The translations under genes were made by a program, and so were the position numbers. 64,000 nucleotides of DNA from JAWLGZ01 sp041690635 (GTDB taxonomy: Bacteria > Pseudomonadota > Gammaproteobacteria > Thiohalomonadales > Thiohalomonadaceae), in contig JAWLGZ010000004.1 of NCBI GenBank assembly GCA_041690635.1, positions 372,001-436,000 on the forward strand, read 5' to 3'. The notes under the pieces were generated by a model that ran no database searches, was not told the DNA's origin, and saw only the letters and a list, made by a program, of their open reading frames with translations. Positions 25,131 to 33,938 of this stretch are shown here, in pieces. The stretch's first letter is position 1, and the number at the start of each line of letters is the position of its first letter.

Positions 25131-26498
25131 ATGGATCTCACCTCACTTACCGCAATCTCCCCCATCGACGGACGTTACGGCAGCAAGGTCGCCGATCTGC
25201 GCCCGGTGTTCAGTGAATTCGGTCTCATCCGCCACCGTGTGCTGGTGGAGGTGCGCTGGCTGCAGAAGCTGGCCGCGACCGACGCCATCGCCGAGGTGCC
25301 GCCGCTCTCCGAACACGCCCGCAATCTGCTCGACGCCATCGTCGACAAGTTCGACGTGGAGGACGCGCAGCGGGTGAAGAACATCGAGCGCACCACCAAC
25401 CACGACGTCAAGGCGGTGGAGTACTTCCTCAAGGAGAAGATCGCGGGCAACGCGGAGCTGGAGGCGGTCTCCGAGTTCATCCACTTCGCCTGCACCTCCG
25501 AGGACATCAACAATCTCGCCTACGCGCTGATGCTGCGCGAGGCGCGTACCCAGTTCGTGCTGCCGGGGATGGACGAGGTGATCGGCGCGGTGACCGATCT
25601 GGCCCACCGTTTCGCCGATCTGCCGATGCTCTCCCGCACCCACGGCCAGCCCGCCTCCCCCACCACCCTGGGCAAGGAGATGGCGAACGTGGCCGCGCGG
25701 CTGCGCCGTCAGCGCGAGCAGCTCGTCGCGGTGCCCATCCTGGGCAAGATCAACGGAGCGGTGGGCAACTACAACGCCCACATCGCCGCCTACCCCGAGA
25801 TCGACTGGCCGGCGCTGGCGGGCGATTTCGTCACCGGCCTGGGGCTGGAGTGGAACCCCTACACCACCCAGATCGAGCCGCACGACTACGTGGCGGAGCT
25901 GTTCGATGCGGTGGCCCGCTTCAATACCATCCTGCTCGACTTCGACCGCGACGTGTGGAGCTACATCTCCATCGGCTACTTCAAGCAGCGGACGGTGGCC
26001 GGCGAGGTGGGCTCCTCCACCATGCCGCACAAGGTGAACCCGATCGATTTCGAGAACTCCGAGGGCAACCTTGGCATTGCCAATGCGGTGTTCGATCACC
26101 TGGCTGCCAAGCTGCCGGTCTCCCGCTGGCAGCGCGACCTGACCGACTCCACCGTGTTGCGCAATCTCGGCGTCGGTGTCGCCCACTCGCTGATCGGCTA
26201 TCAATCGACCCTCAAGGGGATCGGCAAGCTGGATGCGGCCCCGGAACGGCTCGCCGCCGACCTCGACGCCAACTGGGAGGTGCTGGGCGAGGCGATCCAG
26301 ACCGTCATGCGCCGCTACGGCATCGAGCAGCCCTACGAGAAATTGAAGGAGCTGACCCGCGGCAAGCGGGTCGATGGTGAGGGGATGATCGCCTTCGTCG
26401 ACGGACTCGACCTGCCGGAAGAGGCGAAGGCAAGGCTCAAGGCGATGACCCCCGGCAGCTACATCGGCAACGCCGCCGAGCAGGCGAAGAACGTATAG
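25131..26498 (+). CDS. purB: adenylosuccinate lyase
   Basis: 455 residues, as in E. coli PurB. Catalyses two fumarate-releasing steps of purine synthesis (SAICAR to AICAR; adenylosuccinate to AMP). Catalytic His171 lies in SRTHGQPA, and the signature loop GSSTMPHKVNP at 294-304 carries the catalytic Ser. CTSEDINN and TTNHDVKAVEY are family landmarks. The start gives the conserved TAISPIDGRYGSK; a weak GGAG lies upstream. Confidence 0.96.
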   Translation: MDLTSLTAISPIDGRYGSKVADLRPVFSEFGLIRHRVLVEVRWLQKLAATDAIAEVPPLSEHARNLLDAIVDKFDVEDAQRVKNIERTTNHDVKAVEYFLKEKIAGNAELEAVSEFIHFACTSEDINNLAYALMLREARTQFVLPGMDEVIGAVTDLAHRFADLPMLSRTHGQPASPTTLGKEMANVAARLRRQREQLVAVPILGKINGAVGNYNAHIAAYPEIDWPALAGDFVTGLGLEWNPYTTQIEPHDYVAELFDAVARFNTILLDFDRDVWSYISIGYFKQRTVAGEVGSSTMPHKVNPIDFENSEGNLGIANAVFDHLAAKLPVSRWQRDLTDSTVLRNLGVGVAHSLIGYQSTLKGIGKLDAAPERLAADLDANWEVLGEAIQTVMRRYGIEQPYEKLKELTRGKRVDGEGMIAFVDGLDLPEEAKARLKAMTPGSYIGNAAEQAKNV

Positions 26499-26513
26499 AT
26501 TCGGTTTGTTTCT

Positions 26514-26625
26514 GTAGGATGGGTTGAGCGGAGCGATACCCATCAGTCGCGGTTCCCGCTTGGATACTGCACTTGACCACTTTCGCGATCGATGGGTATC
26601 GCCCTTCGGGCTCAACCCATCCTAC
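26514..26625. repeat. GTAGGATGGGTTGAGC palindromic repeat
   Basis: Left arm GTAGGATGGGTTGAGCGGAG then CGATACCCATC; right arm GATGGGTATCGCCCTTCGGG then CTCAACCCATCCTAC. It begins 15 bases after the purB stop. Confidence 0.85.
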
Positions 26626-26633
26626 CCGAGCTG

Positions 26634-26700
26634 CGTTGGGCGCAATGCGCCGACGCGGTGGCTCCGCGTACAGATTCGGCGCAATACGATTGCGCCCTAC
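26634..26700. repeat. second palindromic repeat before roxA
   Basis: Arms GTTGGGCGCAATGCGCCGA and TCGGCGCAATACGATTGCGC / CCTAC pair imperfectly. The element reaches to nine bases before the roxA start, so the roxA ribosome site is poor and roxA may be translated from a leader made of repeat. Confidence 0.7.
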
Positions 26701-26708
26701 GGACTGAT

Positions 26709-27884
26709 ATGAACCACACCCTCCTCGGCGGACTCACCCCCGCGCAGTTCCTCGCTGAGTACTGGCAGAAAAAGCCGCTGCTGGTGCGCGGCGCGCTGCC
26801 CGGTTTCACCTCTCCGGTGTCGCCGGAGGAGCTGGCGGGGCTCGCCTGCGAGGAGGAGGTGGAGTCGCGGCTGGTGCTGGAGCGCGGCGGCGAGAAACCG
26901 TGGCAGGTGGAGCACGGTCCGTTCGACGAGTCGCGTTTCCCCAAACTCGGTACCAGCCACTGGACGCTGCTGGTGCAGGAGATCAACAAGCACGTCCCGG
27001 AGCTGGCCCTGTTGCAGGAGCGATTCAACTTTCTCCCCAACTGGCGGCTCGACGATGTTATGGCGAGCTTCGCCCCGGTGCACGGTACCGTCGGCCCGCA
27101 CGCGGACAATTATGATGTGTTCCTGATCCAGGGGCTCGGCACCCGGCGTTGGGGCATCAGCACCCGCACCCCGACCGATGCCGACCTCCTCCCCGATCTC
27201 GACCTGCGCATCATGGCGGCGTTCGAGCCGGAAGAGGAATGGGTGCTGGAACCGGGCGACATGCTCTATCTGCCGCCCGGTGTCGCCCACCACGGGGTGG
27301 CACTGGAGAACTGCATCACCTTGTCGGTCGGTTTCCGCGCACCGGGCCTGAACGACCTGGTCGCCAATTTCTTTGCCGACGTGCTGGCCGAGCGCGACCC
27401 GGAGGCGTTCTTCTCCGATGCGGGGCGGGCGACAGCGGAAAACCCGGGGGAGATCGATCCCGGTTCACGGGAGCAGATTCGGGCGCTCATCCGCAATCTG
27501 CCCCTGGACGACCGGCGCATCGACGACTGGTTCGGCGGGTTCATCACCGGTGTGCGACCCGGCCACTGGATTCCGGAGCCCGATGCGCCCCTGGATGCTG
27601 AAACGCTCATGGAGCGGCTCGCCGCCGAGGGGGCCATCTGGCGTTCCGAGTACGCGCGCTTCGCCTTCATCCCGCAGGAGGGCGGTATTCGGCTCTTCGT
27701 GGCCGGCGATATCCACCCCCTCACCGGTGCAGCGGCGGAGTTCGGGCGGCTGGTTTGCGCGCAGCGTGTGCTGGATACAGAGGCGCTGCGCCCCCTGCTC
27801 ACAGAACCGGATGCGCGTGAACTCCTTGCAACCCTGTACAACGCCGGCTCTCTCTATTTCCCGAAAGCCGAGGATGACGACTGA
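26709..27884 (+). CDS. roxA: 50S ribosomal protein L16 3-hydroxylase (arginine), JmjC-type cupin
   Basis: 391 residues, close to E. coli RoxA/YcfD. An Fe(II)/2-oxoglutarate oxygenase that hydroxylates an arginine of L16. Iron ligands: His and Asp in VGPHADNYDVF and His in PGVAHHGV; QGLGTRRWGIS is a cupin strand of this family. The N-terminus reads EYWQKKPLLVRGALPGF. The start at 26709 gives MNHTLLGGLTPAQFLAEYWQ. It overlaps the following GNAT gene by 11 bases. Confidence 0.93.
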   Translation: MNHTLLGGLTPAQFLAEYWQKKPLLVRGALPGFTSPVSPEELAGLACEEEVESRLVLERGGEKPWQVEHGPFDESRFPKLGTSHWTLLVQEINKHVPELALLQERFNFLPNWRLDDVMASFAPVHGTVGPHADNYDVFLIQGLGTRRWGISTRTPTDADLLPDLDLRIMAAFEPEEEWVLEPGDMLYLPPGVAHHGVALENCITLSVGFRAPGLNDLVANFFADVLAERDPEAFFSDAGRATAENPGEIDPGSREQIRALIRNLPLDDRRIDDWFGGFITGVRPGHWIPEPDAPLDAETLMERLAAEGAIWRSEYARFAFIPQEGGIRLFVAGDIHPLTGAAAEFGRLVCAQRVLDTEALRPLLTEPDARELLATLYNAGSLYFPKAEDDD

Positions 27885-28302
27885 ATTCCACCTCTCCACC
27901 GTCGACTGGAACGCCGACGGCATGGCGATTCGCGCGGTGCGCGAGGCGGTCTTCATTCGTGAGCAGCGGGTGCCTCCGGAGATGGAGTGGGATGAGGAGG
28001 ATCTGACCTCGACCCACCTTCTCGCCCGCGCCGCCACGGGGGAACCCATCGGCACGGCCAGACTGCTGCCGGATGGCCACATCGGCCGCATGGCGGTGCT
28101 TCGAGAGTGGCGCGGCCGCGGTGTCGGTGCGGCGATGTTGCGCGAGATGCTGACAATCGCCCGCGAGCGTGGCTGGCAGGAGATACGCCTCAGCGCCCAG
28201 GTGCATGCCATCCCCTTCTATCGCCGCTTCGGTTTCGTCGAGACCGGCCCGGAGTTCATGGAGGTGGAGATCCCGCACCGCGCCATGTTCCTGCGGCTGT
28301 AG
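27874..28302 (+). CDS. GNAT family N-acetyltransferase
   Basis: 142 residues from an ATG inside the end of roxA. FIREQRVPPEMEWDEEDLTS, HIGRMAVLREWRGRGVGAAM and QVHAIPFYRRFGFVETGPEF then MEVEIPHRAM match the ElaA/YjcF-like acetyltransferases. The substrate is unknown. The 11-base overlap with roxA points to co-transcription. Confidence 0.88.
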   Translation: MTTEFHLSTVDWNADGMAIRAVREAVFIREQRVPPEMEWDEEDLTSTHLLARAATGEPIGTARLLPDGHIGRMAVLREWRGRGVGAAMLREMLTIARERGWQEIRLSAQVHAIPFYRRFGFVETGPEFMEVEIPHRAMFLRL

Positions 28303-28320
28303 CACCCTGGGACCAGCAAG

Positions 28321-28977
28321 CCCCAGCTTGGCTCAGTTGTTGCCGAGCTGGGGCTCGGTGTTCCCGGGAGAGCTGGCGCTCGCCGGTGCAATTCACGGAC
28401 CCGGCTGATCACGACCACTCCCGAGCAGATGGCATCCAGTCCCCGGTTGGCCGGCTTTTCCCCCGGGAGCGCCAAGCCCCAGCTTGGCTCAGTTGTTGCC
28501 GAGCTGGGGCTCGGCGTTCCCGGGAGAGCTGGCGCTCGCCGGTGCAATTCACGGCCGCGGATCACGACCACTCCCGAGCAGATGGCATCCAGTCCCCGGT
28601 TTGGCCGGCTTTTCCCCGGAGCGCCAAGCCCCAGCTTGGCTCAGCTGTTGCCGAGCTGGGGCTCGGTGTTCCCGGGAGAGCTGGCGCTCGCCGGTGCAAT
28701 TCACGGACCCGGCTGATCACGACCACTCCCGAGCAGATGGCATCCAGTCCCCGGTGGCCGGCTTTTCCCCCGGGAGCGCCAAGCCCCAGCTTGGCTAAGC
28801 TGTTGCCGAGCCGGGGCTCGGCGTTCCCGGGAGAGCTGGCGCTTGCCGGTGCAATTCACGGCCGCTGATCACGACCACTCCCGAGCAGATGGCATGTCCC
28901 CGGTTGGCCTTTTCCCCGGGAGCGCCAAGCCCCAGCTTGGCTCAGTTGTTGCCGAGCCGGGGGCCGGCCTCCCCCGA
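28321..28977. repeat. REP/BIME-like tandem array, five units of about 146-156 bp
   Basis: Units start at 28321, 28477, 28629, 28784 and 28930. Each has the hairpin AGCCCCAGCTTGGC / GCCGAGCTGGGGCT with loop TCAGTTGTT, followed by TTCCCGGGAGAGCTGGCGCT and, after a spacer, GATCACGACCACTCCCGAGC. The last unit runs into the 3' end of the RAYT gene, and another half unit (GCCGAGCCGGGGCTCGGC, 29598-29615) lies on the other side of that gene. Confidence 0.9.
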
Positions 28978-29577
28978 CTTGAAAGCTGCGCTGGACCAGA
29001 GCCAGTCCGCCGGTGTGCGGCAAAGCCCCGCCTTCACCGGATTGTGGTGGATGTAACGCACCGCGCCGTGGAAATGGGTTTCATCGCGGATGAAGCGATC
29101 CCAGTAGTCGCGCATCCACAAGCGCTTCCCGCGGAGCCCGAGCCCCAGCTCGGTATTGCGCCGCAGGGCCCAGCGCCCGGTAAACGATTTCCACGACTGC
29201 ACGATCTTCGCCAACGGGGCTTTGGGCTCGACCAGGGTATGGACGTGGTTGGGCATTACACACCAGGCCAGCAGCCGGTAGCGCTGCCCGTCAAATTTCA
29301 GCAGGGTCTGCTGCATGACGGCGGCCAGGTGCGGATGCCGCAACGCACAACACCCCAGGCCGGCATCCAGCCGTGCGTCGATGGCGCGGCGCCGCTCCAC
29401 ATTGCGGGTTGTCTCCGGCAGGCCCGCAAGTTCATCTTCCAGACGGCGCAATGTTTCCTGGGGGAGTGAGTCAGCGAGGCGGAAGGTGATGGTCTGGAGG
29501 ACGTTGGGTGCGTCCAGGTGGGGTAGATAGCCTCGGCTGTACCAGCCTTTGCTATCTTCGGGGGGGCCAAGTTCCAT
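28942..29577 (-). CDS. REP-associated tyrosine transposase (RAYT, Y1_Tnp)
   Basis: 211 residues. HUH nuclease motif in WCVMPNHVHTLVEP and the catalytic Tyr in AVRYIHHNPVKAGL, followed by the RAYT hallmark PADWLWSSAAF. RAYTs are domesticated single-copy transposases thought to spread REP hairpins. The last codons (AGPRLGNN) lie inside a repeat hairpin, so gene and repeat are fused at the 3' end. The flanking array on both sides is the expected substrate. Confidence 0.92.
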   Translation of the reverse strand: MELGPPEDSKGWYSRGYLPHLDAPNVLQTITFRLADSLPQETLRRLEDELAGLPETTRNVERRRAIDARLDAGLGCCALRHPHLAAVMQQTLLKFDGQRYRLLAWCVMPNHVHTLVEPKAPLAKIVQSWKSFTGRWALRRNTELGLGLRGKRLWMRDYWDRFIRDETHFHGAVRYIHHNPVKAGLCRTPADWLWSSAAFKSGEAGPRLGNN

Positions 29578-29653
29578 TTAAGGCTTGTTTGGAAGATTGC
29601 CGAGCCGGGGCTCGGCCTTCCCGGGGGTGGGATTGGGGTTCATCGGGTCCCAT

Positions 29654-31816
29654 TCACCGGCAGTTTGCCAGCGCCGCGAAGCGGCTTGTGTCCTCCAGCA
29701 TTTCGAGCAGTTCGTCGGGTGTCACGGGCCGGCTGAAGAGGTAGCCCTGGATCTGGTCGCACCCCTGCTCCGCCAGGAACTGGAGCTGTTCGCGGGTCTC
29801 CACCCCTTCGGCCACCACCCGCAGCCCCAGTTTGTGGCCCATGGCAATCACGGTCGCGGCAATCTCCGCGTCGCTCCGGTTGAGGGTGATGTCGTTGACG
29901 AAGGATTTGTCGATCTTGAGCTTGTCGATGTCGAAGCGCTTGAGGTAGGCGAGTGAGGAGTATCCGGTACCGAAATCGTCCACCGCGAGGGAGACCCCCT
30001 GCGCATGCAGTTCGCCAAGCAGGGCGACGGTCCGCTCGGCATTTTCCATCAACACGCTCTCGGTCAACTCCAGCTCGACGCACTCGGGCGGAACGGCGTG
30101 CTGTTCGAGCGCCCCTTTCAACTCGGCAACCAGGGTGCCGCCGGCGAGCTGATGACCGGAGACATTCACCGCGATGGAGAGACCGGTGAAGCCGGCCCGC
30201 TGCCAGCGGCTCGCCTCGGCCAGTGACGCATCGAGTACCCAGCGCCCCAAGTCGCCGATGAGGCCGGTCTCCTCGGCGAGGGCGATGAAGATATCCGGCC
30301 GCACCGACCCGAGCCGCTCGTTGTGCCAGCGGGCAAGGGCTTCGGCGCCGCAGATCGTGCCGGTCGCCAGATCGATTTGCGGCTGCAGTGCCAGCGACAA
30401 TTCGCCTCGCTCGATAGCCCGGCGCAACTCGCCTTCCATCACCAGCCGTTCGGCCGAGTGCACCCCCATCTCCTCGGTGTAGAACTGATAGCCGTTGCGG
30501 CCGAGTGACTTGGCGCGGTACATGGCGGCATCGGCATTGCGGATCAGCAGTTCCGGATCTTCACCGTCATCGGGACAGAGGCTGATACCGATGCTGGCGC
30601 TGGCGAACAGCTCATGCCCCTCAACGATGATCGGCGCGTGCAGGACATTCAGCACTGAGGCCGCGGCATTTGCGGCGTCATCGGCGTCACGGATATCGGC
30701 GAGCACGATGGCAAACTCGTCGCCGCCGATGCGGGCGATGGTGTCCGACTCCCGAAACCGCCCGGTCAGCCGTTCGGCGACCGCCTTGAGCAGGGCGTCG
30801 CCGGCAGAGTGTCCGAGGGAATCGTTGACGTTCTTGAAGCGGTCCAGGTCCAGGAAGACGAGCCCCACCGTGCTGCCGTTGCGGCGGGCGCGGGCGGCGG
30901 CGTTGGTCAGGCGGTCACGGAACAGGTCGCGGTTGGGAAGTCCGGTCAGCACATCGTAGTAGGCGAGCCGGTGCAACTGTTCACGCACCTGTTCCTGGCT
31001 GGAGAGGTCGGAGAACACCGCGGCATAGTGGGTCACCTCACCCGCGCGGTTGCGGATGGCGGCGATGTTCAGCCATTCCGGATAGATGTCGCCGTTCTTG
31101 CGGCGGTTCCAGATCTCACCCTGCCACTCCCCCCGGTCCCGCAAGGCGTGCCACATGTTCTGGTAGAAGTCGCGGCCGTGCCGCCCCGAAGAGAGCATGG
31201 AGGGGGGATTGCCGAGCGCCTCCTCGGCGGAGTAGCCGGTGGTCCTCGTGAACGCCGGGTTGACCGTGAGGATGCGCAGCTCGGTATCGGTGACCAGCAC
31301 CCCCTCGGGGGTGTATTCAAGCACCTGGGCGGCCAGTTCCAGCGCCGCCTCCCGCTCCTTGCGGGCGGTGATCTCCCCGGCCACGCCGAGCATCCGGAGC
31401 GGCCTGCCGGCCCCGTCCCGTTCCAGGCCGCCCTGAAGCCGGATCCAGGCTATCGATCCATCCTGGCGGGGGACGCGGTACTCGATCTCGCAGGGCACGT
31501 CCCGCTCGACACAGCGGTTGAGCGCCTCGGTGACCTCGAACCGATCGTCGGGGTAAACCGTTCCGAGGAACCGCTCGAAGGTGATCTCACCCTCAACACC
31601 CACCTGCACAAACCAGGGAGTCGGACGCCAGCGGAACTCACCGCTTTCGAGGTCCCACTCCCAGGTGGTGAGCCCGGCGAGCGCCAAGGTTCTTGAGAGG
31701 CTGTGGGTGTCCTGAGAAGAGATAGGCTTCTCCCGTTGTATTAACAAAGGAATTCCGTCCAGAATTTGCTTTGTAACATACAATCGGGGGACATCGATAG
31801 GGGGCAGGGGCAGCAT
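29654..31816 (-). CDS. PAS/PAS/GGDEF/EAL cyclic-di-GMP turnover protein
   Basis: 720 residues. Two PAS domains (TWEWDLESGEFRW; LEYTPEGVLVTDTELRIL), a GGDEF domain with RIGGDEF and I-site RESD, then EAL with EALARW, ELTES, VDDFGTGYSS and EGVE. Both catalytic sets look complete. No membrane span. The ATG is two bases after the stop of the Aer-like receptor gene upstream, so translation is probably coupled and the receptor and enzyme may act together. Confidence 0.92.
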   Translation of the reverse strand: MLPLPPIDVPRLYVTKQILDGIPLLIQREKPISSQDTHSLSRTLALAGLTTWEWDLESGEFRWRPTPWFVQVGVEGEITFERFLGTVYPDDRFEVTEALNRCVERDVPCEIEYRVPRQDGSIAWIRLQGGLERDGAGRPLRMLGVAGEITARKEREAALELAAQVLEYTPEGVLVTDTELRILTVNPAFTRTTGYSAEEALGNPPSMLSSGRHGRDFYQNMWHALRDRGEWQGEIWNRRKNGDIYPEWLNIAAIRNRAGEVTHYAAVFSDLSSQEQVREQLHRLAYYDVLTGLPNRDLFRDRLTNAAARARRNGSTVGLVFLDLDRFKNVNDSLGHSAGDALLKAVAERLTGRFRESDTIARIGGDEFAIVLADIRDADDAANAAASVLNVLHAPIIVEGHELFASASIGISLCPDDGEDPELLIRNADAAMYRAKSLGRNGYQFYTEEMGVHSAERLVMEGELRRAIERGELSLALQPQIDLATGTICGAEALARWHNERLGSVRPDIFIALAEETGLIGDLGRWVLDASLAEASRWQRAGFTGLSIAVNVSGHQLAGGTLVAELKGALEQHAVPPECVELELTESVLMENAERTVALLGELHAQGVSLAVDDFGTGYSSLAYLKRFDIDKLKIDKSFVNDITLNRSDAEIAATVIAMGHKLGLRVVAEGVETREQLQFLAEQGCDQIQGYLFSRPVTPDELLEMLEDTSRFAALANCR

Positions 31817-31817
31817 C

Positions 31818-33392
31818 TCAACGGCGCCTGAATTGGTCGACCAGTTGCTGAAGCCCTGCCGCCATCCGGGACATGGTCACACTGGATGATTCTGTCTGCT
31901 GAGTCGTCTCGGCACTCGATTCGGCGAGTTGGCGGATGGTGGTGATGTTGCGGTTGATCTCCTCCGCCACCTGGCTCTGCTGTTCGACGGCCGCCGCGAT
32001 CTGCAGGCTCATGTCGCTGATGTGGTTGACCGAACGGGTGATCGCCGCCAGCGATCCCGCCGCCTCGATGGCCTGTTCGACCGTGCCCGTCGCCTTCTGC
32101 CGACTCTCGCCCATCGCCGCCACCGCCCCCTTGGCGGCGCCCTGCAACTCCTCGATCATCCCTTCAATCTCGTGGGTCGAATCCTGGGTGCGCTGCGCCA
32201 GTGTGCGGACCTCATCCGCCACCACCGCAAAGCCGCGCCCCGCCTCCCCGGCCCGCGCCGCCTCGATGGCCGCGTTCAGGGCGAGCAGATTGGTCTGCGC
32301 CGCAATTCCCTTGATGACATCGAGTACCGCGGTGATGGTGTCCGCCCTCTCTTCCAGCTGATGGACGATGCCGGCCGCCCTTTCGATCTCGCCGGCCAGC
32401 GCCTTGATGGTCCCTTCGGTGGCACTGACCAGACGGTGCCCGGTCTTGGCGGCATCGTCCGCCTCGCGGGCGGCATCGGCCGTCTTCTGGGCATGGCCGG
32501 CCACCTCCTGGATGGTCGCCGACATCTCATTGACCGCCGCCGCCACCTGATCGGTCTCTTCGCGCTGCCTGCGGCTCCCGCTGCTGCTGAGCTCGACCGC
32601 CTCGGCCAAACTCTCGGCGTTCGCCGCCAGCGTATGTGACGAATCGGACATCCGGCCGACCACCGCGCCGAGTTGGGCGCGTACCATTTTGAGGGCCAGC
32701 AGGATCTGCCCGGTCTCCCCCACCTCCCCGGTATAGATGTACTGAGCGAGCGGATTGTCCATCAGTTCACGGGCGAGCGCGGTCGCCCTGCCGAGCGGCC
32801 GCAACAGCAGCGTCGTCCCCAGGAAGGCAACCGCCACACCAGCCAGGAGAGCAATCAGGGCCGGGAGCGGCGGCACGCCCGACTGGAGCGCCAGGCCGAA
32901 CACGGGAAGCGTTGAGAGGAGCGCAAGCGTGGTCAGCTTGCCTCTCAGCGACCAGCGGGGCAGGCGCAATGCCAACGGCAGACCGCCACGGTTGATCTCC
33001 TCGTAGACCCGCTCCGCACGCGCCACATCGTCCGGGTCGGGACGGGTACGCACCGACTGGTATTCAACCGTCTCGCCCCCCTGAGTGACCGGGGTGGCAA
33101 ACGCGTCCACCCAGTAGTGGTCGCCGTTCTTGCAGCGGTTCTTGACGATCCCCATCCAGGAGCGGCCCGACTGGATGGTCTTCCAGAGATCGGCAAACGC
33201 GGCAGGGGGCATGTCCGGGTGGCGGACCACATTGTGACTGCGGCCGAGCAGCTCCTCTTTTTCGAAGCCGCTGATGTCGACGAAGTCCTGATTGATGTAG
33301 GTGATGGCACCCTTCAGGTCGGTGGTGGAGAGGATATTGGCCAGTTCCGGAAATGATCGCTCAATCCCGGTGACGGGTAAGTTTCGTTTCAT
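31818..33392 (-). CDS. Aer-like PAS methyl-accepting chemotaxis protein
   Basis: 524 residues. The N-terminal PAS domain (NILSTTDLKGAITYINQDFV, RHPDMPPAAFADLW, KNGDHYWVDAFATPV) is of the Aer FAD-binding type that senses redox state. A membrane hairpin lies at about 160-205, and the C-terminal MCP hub has AAQTNLLALNAAIEAARAGE then AGRGFAVVADEVRTLA. Aer-type receptors have no periplasmic sensor, consistent with this layout. The start at 33392 (GAGGA upstream) gives the normal Aer N-terminus. It is followed at once by the GGDEF/EAL gene. Confidence 0.9.
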   Translation of the reverse strand: MKRNLPVTGIERSFPELANILSTTDLKGAITYINQDFVDISGFEKEELLGRSHNVVRHPDMPPAAFADLWKTIQSGRSWMGIVKNRCKNGDHYWVDAFATPVTQGGETVEYQSVRTRPDPDDVARAERVYEEINRGGLPLALRLPRWSLRGKLTTLALLSTLPVFGLALQSGVPPLPALIALLAGVAVAFLGTTLLLRPLGRATALARELMDNPLAQYIYTGEVGETGQILLALKMVRAQLGAVVGRMSDSSHTLAANAESLAEAVELSSSGSRRQREETDQVAAAVNEMSATIQEVAGHAQKTADAAREADDAAKTGHRLVSATEGTIKALAGEIERAAGIVHQLEERADTITAVLDVIKGIAAQTNLLALNAAIEAARAGEAGRGFAVVADEVRTLAQRTQDSTHEIEGMIEELQGAAKGAVAAMGESRQKATGTVEQAIEAAGSLAAITRSVNHISDMSLQIAAAVEQQSQVAEEINRNITTIRQLAESSAETTQQTESSSVTMSRMAAGLQQLVDQFRRR

Positions 33393-33612
33393 CCTTGGAG
33401 TCCTCACAGCAATCGTGGTCATCAAATCTCGCCACGAATTGTCATTATTTTGTAATGGTTATTACGGATACATTCGTTGCATCCTGAAAGCATAGTATGC
33501 AATTTCCGATTGTCCAGCTAGGACATTAACCCCAGTTATCACGTGGCCAATCGATGGCCGTTTCACCAATCATCAAATATCAGTCACAAAACTGCCGGCC
33601 GGGGACCGTAAA

Positions 33613-33734
33613 CTAGCAGGCGAAAAACGCCCTCTTCCTCAGGGAGACGCCTACACGGATGTAGGTGGTACGACCCCATGATGACCTTCTCCGCTGAGGG
33701 AGAAGGGACGAAAACCTTTTCAACAGCCTGCTAG
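33613..33734. mobile_element. small inverted-repeat element (MITE) ending CTAGCAGGC
   Basis: Nine-base perfect terminal repeats CTAGCAGGC / GCCTGCTAG, with AAAAC-rich sequence inside each end. About 120 bp, no coding capacity. It abuts a second inverted-repeat element on the right. Confidence 0.7.
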
Positions 33735-33913
33735 AGCACCGAACAGATAACTGGAACATTGTCTAAGAGCCGGGCAGGTGTAGGAGCCCGCCCCCGCGGG
33801 CGAATGGGCCTACGGGAGCAATCCGGGGGAAGCGGCTTCACCGCTATTCGCCCGGAGGGCCGGGCTCCTACGGAGCAAGGCGATTAAGCAACGCGCGTTA
33901 TCTGTTCGGTGCG
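33735..33913. mobile_element. MITE with 16-bp perfect terminal repeats
   Basis: GCACCGAACAGATAAC at 33736-33751 is matched by its exact complement at 33897-33912. CTAG stands on both sides (33731-33734 and 33914-33917), a possible target duplication. Inside are hairpins GTAGGAGCCCGCCCCCGCGG and GGAGGGCCGGGCTCCTAC. A degenerate reverse copy lies at 49194-49325. Confidence 0.8.
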
Positions 33914-33938
33914 CTAGGCGCCCGGACATGGAACACCC

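Noticed and set aside
25143..26615. 490-codon reverse frame opposite purB
   Set aside because: Shadow of purB, His/Gly/Val-rich without motifs.
28321..28977. CRISPR array
   Set aside because: Units are about 150 bp with internal hairpins and spacers that are themselves repeated, beside a RAYT gene; not the CRISPR pattern.
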